Assembly (NCBI GenBank): GCA_022605955.1
Contig: JAKCOZ010000041.1
Coordinates: forward strand, 3,522,501 to 3,586,500
Origin: Rallus limicola
Lineage: Eukaryota > Chordata > Aves > Gruiformes > Rallidae
Length of the DNA: 64,000 bases
Direction of reading: 5' to 3'
Below the pieces are notes generated by a model. The model had not been told where the DNA came from. It saw only the letters and a program-made list of their open reading frames with translations, and ran no database searches. Below are positions 59,567-64,000 of the stretch, piece after piece. The translations under genes were made by a program, and so were the position numbers. Each line of letters begins with the position of its first letter. Position 1 is the stretch's first letter.

Positions 59567-59571
59567 CTGTA
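59567..59571 (+). repeat. 3' target-site duplication (CTGTA)
   Basis: Exact match to 52638-52642. The pre-integration site was therefore ...GATGA-CTGTA-AGAAAGG.... Confidence 0.95.
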
Positions 59572-60134
59572 AGAAAGGCTCATGCTTGCTGTGGTTTCCA
59601 CACAGGATTATTTAGGTCCAGAAGAACAACTGAGATGATGATGCTACATTTGCATGGTAAAAATGCAAAAGCTTCAAGATTCCTCTAGTTCAGAAAACTC
59701 TTATTGCCAGTAATGAAGTGTGAGCTAGAGAGAACACAGCTTGAAGCTGAGATCCCAAGCTGAGCTTGTGGATGACTGGGGGAAACCCCTCTCCTTACAC
59801 ATAAACCAATATAAAATTCCCCAGTAAAAACCTCTGCAAGGCATTAAGCACAGAGGTGAACAATGGTATTTATTCAAAACCCCCTCTCCGAGCTGAGCCG
59901 AGATTCAGCAGTGCAGGGACAGCATGAGGTCAGCAACATTCATGAATAACTCCAGCTACTTGAGCAGCCGGAGCCATCAGCCTGGAGACCTGGACAAATG
60001 GCAGCCACAGGGTCCTGCCTGAGGCCACTCCTTCCTGAGTGGAGGGGACCTTCCAGGGACCTGGTGCTTGCAGGCTGGTGATCTCCTGTATGGCAGCCCT
60101 GAGGCACCACCCACACAGAGGGTGCTGCGTGGTG
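59572..60134. other. Unannotated spacer
   Basis: Sequence between the provirus and the next CR1. No gene or repeat is recognised. Confidence 0.55.
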
Positions 60135-60602
60135 ATCATAGAATCCCAGCCTGGTCTGGGTTGGAAGGGACCCCAAGGAGCACAGAGCTCCAACCCCCTG
60201 CCACAGGCAGGGACACCAACCTCCAGGCCTGGAGCTACACAAGGTTGCCCAGGGCCCCAGCCAACCTGGCCTTCAACAGCCCCAGGGACAGGGCACCCAT
60301 CCCCTCTCTGAGCAGCCCCTTCCAGCCCCTCCCCACTCTCTCTGTAAAAAAACTTCCCCCTAAGATCTAATTTAACCCTTCCTTCCATCAGCTTCACTCC
60401 ATTCTCCTTGTTCTGCCAGTCTCTACCCTTTAACAAGCTGATTCCCTCCTGTGTCTCTGCTCCCTTCAGGGACTGGCAGGCTGCAATGAGGTCCCCCCAC
60501 AGCCTTCTCTTTTCCAGGCTGACCCAGCCCAGCTCCCTCAGCCTCTCTCCGGAGGGGAGCTGCTCCAGCCCTCTCATCATCTCCGTGGCTCCTCTGAACC
60601 TA
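60135..60602 (-). mobile_element. CR1 LINE fragment, antisense, young subfamily
   Basis: An antisense CR1 of about 470 bp. Its 3' end is at 60135 (ATCATAGAATCCCAGCC). It extends through the 3' UTR into the RT C-terminal remnant, which on the reverse strand includes RGATEMMRGLEQLPSGERLR and LGWVSLEKRRLWGD. It closely matches the 5728-6332 copy in inverted orientation; the final ~110 bases differ at a single position. One frame spans much of it on the reverse strand (59930-60682), but it is CR1-derived and runs into non-CR1 flank, so it is not a gene. Confidence 0.92.
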
Positions 60603-63233
60603 CAGCCCAGGACAGGTCCATCTGTGGCAGTGGCACCAGTCCCAGCCATCAGCACCTGCTGACAGGAGGAGCTCCAGTTCACAGTGAAATGGATGGGGAA
60701 ATATGAGGAAAATCAGTTAATCTTGCAGCAACAAACTGGCTCTTTATGTCTGAGGTGCTTCTTTTGTACTAATAAAAGTTGCTCCTGAAGAATTGCACTC
60801 TTCTTTCAGTACAGCTGCTGCTTCTTAATGGTACCACAGCCTGCACTGTATTAGTCAGCAATAGATGCAAGGGAGTAGCTTTGCCTGGCGATGCCAAGCC
60901 TCAGTGTAATTTCTGTAGGCACCCTCATCTGCAAACACCTTAGGTGGCAGTTTGGTAGGCATGCTGGCATTTCCAGCTGAGTCCCTGCTCCTCTTCATTG
61001 AACTTCAGCACTGCCTAAAGTCACCAATCGAGACAGAAACCCCTCTGGAGTAGGAAGGGTTCAAACTTGAGTGAGGGCTAGTCTTTGTATGTCTAGATAA
61101 AGGAAATGAACTAAATGTGGAAGGAGAAAAGCAGATACAGAGTGTGGTCAGAGCTCACCTCTTTGGACCATGTTAGGACATAACTTTTTGACAGATTCTG
61201 TCCAGTAGCGAAGAGATGCTGGAGTCTGAGCTGCTTTTCCAGCCCTGTGTCTGTGTCCCCACTGCTGCTCTGGGGTGGTACCTTCACCCCAAAGGTAACA
61301 TCTGCACTGGGCTGAGCCCTTGCCTCTGTCTGGTCTGGTGTTCAAGTACGACTTAGCAGCACTGAATCTGCTAAATCCAAAGGAGAACAAACACACTGAT
61401 CTCATGTATTTCTGTGATAGTCGCTTTCTTGGCCCCATCAGTGTGCAGCCACAGCAGCACAGATTTTGCTTTAGACCTTACAGCCCAAGTCAGGCCGCTT
61501 TCTAATCTCACTATTTCCCTTGAAAAGCAAATGCATTTCTTTTGAGACCACTAAGAGCACTCATTCCAGCCTCTTGGCTTTCACTTTGGCAGATACTTTG
61601 AAAGACTAACTCCTGCTAATTACAAAAAGATAAACAAACTCAGACCTTGCAAGTGCAGGTCTTGCACTGACCAGTTCCAAAGGGGCAGAGGCTTTAGAAG
61701 TTGGTTTACCAGCCACGTTTCCAAACCGTCACTTGAATGAAAATAGACCCCATTTATTTCACATGCCTTCCAAGAGCTACATTCCCAGTGAAAAGAATGT
61801 AACATATTGATAACAGCATGCTCTGCCACAGGAGAGAATCGAGAATCACCCACGCGTTGCCTTGAAAACAAACAACCCCTAAACAATTGATCAGTCACTG
61901 CTAATATAGAGACAGTCTATTATGGACTAAAATACAGGTGGAAAAAATTCATCAGGGATGTGCAAATACCTTTATTTAAATTCAAGCAAAGTAAAGCAAG
62001 CTTTGCTCCTATAAATAGGAACATTGGATTATGGATGCATTTCTCTCAAGTCTTGGCAGAGAAGGAACACATTTCCAGGCTAGGGGAACCAGAAAACTCC
62101 ATGATTTCCCTGCCAAGGCTGGGATTTCTGAGATGGCTTAACCTGTCTGCCAGGAAAGGGGGAAGTGCATCAGAGACCTCTGTATAAATTGTTGCTTTGG
62201 CTCCCTGTGCGTAATCTGAATGGAGATAAAGAGCTGAGCTCCTTATCCAAGCACCCTGGCAGCACTGCAACACCTCTGCACCTGGGGGAAGGTGTGCAGC
62301 ACGGTGCCAGTGGCACAACAAGCCATGGCCAGCCTCAGACATGCACTGGCTACAGGAAACAGCTCATTAGAAAAAAGATCTGTGTACAGGAGGGTGGAGA
62401 GTGTGTCTGAGTGTGCACATATGTGAAAGAGTGGGAGCAAGACCACTGCAGCTCCTTGCCTCAGTTTCTACAGATTCCTTTCCCAGATTGACTTCCCAAA
62501 GGAAAGGCGGATGCCGGTGCATGACACACTGCACCTGACTCAGTACTGTCCTAATCCCAAGCAGAACTCATCTTGAATGAAGAAAGGTATTGGACAGGTC
62601 TTAAAACTAGAGCTAAGAAAAATGCAAGCTGAGAGAGACCACAATGTCTTTTGGTTTTGTCATTTTAACTTCCTTCTTTCTGCCATGGGCATACAATAGT
62701 GTCCAATTATAGCTTAGTCTGTCACTGCTCACCTTCCTATTTACATCATTGCTTTGGGAATCTTAACAGCTTTCTCAGTGGAAGTATAAAATTCAGATGT
62801 CAAAAGCAGACCATGGCTGTAGAGCTCTGCCACTCTCTAATGGACATTTCTGCCTAGGAAATACCACACAAAATATCTCAAATAGGAAGGGATAATGACA
62901 AGTATTCACCCATTTCCTTGCACTAGAAAGGGGGGAAACACAGAACTTGAATTTTGAAAATGTAGCAGTAACTGCAAGTACTGAATATGATTCCACGCTA
63001 AACTTAGGAAAATAAAAGAAAAACTTTGGCATTTTGACTTTTCTTCTCATTCATGACCACACAGCTACCCATGTGTGCTGGGCTGACCTTTGCCAGTTGC
63101 CAGACACTCACCCAGCAGCTCTCCTACCCCACTCCCCATCAGGAGATTTTGTAGCCCATTGTGATGGATGAGCCTTTTGTTCAGCAAACCACCTGTATCC
63201 TGAAACAGGTTGCAACATCCTGTTCTATAAGAA
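60603..63233. other. Unannotated intergenic DNA
   Basis: No gene or recognisable mobile element. Small frames overlap on both strands. Confidence 0.5.
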
Positions 63234-63239
63234 TAATTA
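63234..63239 (+). repeat. Candidate target-site duplication (TAATTA), left
   Basis: TAATTA precedes the putative solo LTR and recurs at 63655-63660. The motif is AT-rich, so chance agreement is possible. Confidence 0.45.
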
Positions 63240-63654
63240 TGTAACACATATTATGAGTAGCTAACGAAGCATAGAATTAAGTAATAGATAACCTAAGAAC
63301 AAAAACTGCAGGAATCAAGCAACCAACCAATGAGCTTATTGCTGAAGAGGACCAAATATAGAACAGGGGGTCAACTGAGGGACCAGTGAGGAAGACAAGC
63401 GACTTCATCCCACCCACCACCAGAAGGTAGAGGACGACCCCTAATAACAGCTGGCGCAGGTGCAGAAGACTGCACGGAAGTTGTGATAGAAGATTCTAGA
63501 CCAGGAACTACAACACTATAAAAACCAGAACTCAGGCAGGAACCAGGCGGCTGCTGGTAGAGCTTAGACTCCCCGGCCTCCCAGTGCTGCTTTGCCTTTT
63601 GTTGCCTGCTGATTAATAAACTTAAATTTGTATTTAGATTACTTTGTTTCCAAC
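63240..63654 (+). mobile_element. Probable solo LTR of another ERV family
   Basis: A block of about 415 bp with retroviral LTR organisation: TG start (TGTAACAC), a CCAAT (about 63326-63331), TATAAAAA at 63517-63524 and AATAAA at 63615-63620, about 98 bp downstream as in short-R LTRs. It is flanked by TAATTA on both sides, and 6-bp duplications are typical of class II (ERVK/alpha-like) elements. Against it, the right edge reads CCAAC rather than the canonical CA, so one end may be mutated or mis-set. It shares no sequence with the ERV-L LTRs. No internal retroviral sequence is adjacent, which fits LTR-LTR recombination. Confidence 0.55.
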
Positions 63655-63660
63655 TAATTA
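63655..63660 (+). repeat. Candidate target-site duplication (TAATTA), right
   Basis: Matches 63234-63239. Confidence 0.45.
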
Positions 63661-64000
63661 TTGGAAAACACACAATCACACCCATCTCCAGAACAAACTA
63701 TGGAGCTAGCCTGCTATGTCCTGTGGTACCCAAATCACACACTGTGTGAAAGATTCCTGCGCAGTGGCAGCAGCACAGGGTTATCATAAAACATCATCAG
63801 TGTGCGTGTGTAGCCAAAAATCCTTCCCTGTGCATAATCTGGGTGACATAACTCTGAACTCAGTAAGAGATTTCTCTGTGAACCAGATGGTGATCTCACA
63901 TTGCAGGTTGATCTTGAAGCAGAGTTATTTCATACAAGAGAGAAGCTTTAATCCATTTCTCAAGGAGTTGCTGGTTTCAGAACCTATCACATTTCTGTAG
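63661..64000. other. Unannotated intergenic DNA
   Basis: The last 340 bases hold an open frame from 63716 to the window edge without recognisable domains. Nothing can be supported. Confidence 0.5.

Noticed and set aside
59930..60682. 250-codon reverse-strand frame
   Set aside because: It is mostly antisense CR1 3' UTR and RT remnant running into flanking DNA, not a host or viral gene.
63221..63240. Alternative left edge of the solo LTR at TGTTCTATAA
   Set aside because: No matching duplication on the right side; the TGTAACAC start gives TAATTA on both flanks.

Overview
This window is avian nuclear DNA. The evidence is at least nine CR1-type LINE fragments on both strands, several ending in the CR1 3' signature (a copy of ATTCTATG), plus a provirus of the avian ERV-L (class III) kind. 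No Alu or L1 is seen. The species cannot be named from sequence alone. No exon of a host protein-coding gene, and no tRNA, rRNA or snRNA gene, could be supported. Nearly all short reading frames are chance frames or pieces of repeats, so the region reads as intergenic or deep-intronic.

The centrepiece is a complete, apparently very young endogenous retrovirus at 52643-59566. It has two 576-bp LTRs that I read as identical base for base, a perfect 5-bp target duplication (CTGTA), a tRNA-Lys-type primer binding site, an open gag (ATG at 53340), an open protease-RT-RNase H-integrase reading frame, a 497-bp non-coding tail and a G-rich polypurine tract. There is no env and no recognisable dUTPase. 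Gag and pol lie in the same frame, separated by one amber codon (55296-55298), which suggests gammaretrovirus-style readthrough. Gag is odd: its first ~130 residues are strongly hydrophobic with no myristoylation signal, it carries a perfect-period 30-residue Ala/Thr/Val duplication, and it lacks a CCHC zinc knuckle. Its C-terminal half resembles the Fv1/ERV-L capsid type.

Layout: 1-5727 unannotated; 5728-9412 three CR1 pieces; 12015-12128 a very short CR1 3' end; 14541-14630 a 39-bp tandem repeat; 18173-19090 an antisense CR1; 24163-24754 a 592-bp GA-only composite microsatellite with quadruplex-capable blocks; 31250-31485 two MIR-like SINE relics in opposite orientation; 37720-37800, 40448-41888 and 46606-48850 further CR1 copies, the last retaining endonuclease and RT coding remnants; 52643-59566 the provirus; 60135-60602 a young antisense CR1; 63240-63654 a probable solo LTR of a different family with a candidate 6-bp target duplication.

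The provirus components fit together as one replicative unit: LTR promoter and poly(A) signal, Lys-tRNA priming, Gag assembly, Gag-Pol by readthrough, and integration. Lack of env implies intracellular retrotransposition rather than infection. CR1 pieces are 5'-truncated dead copies.
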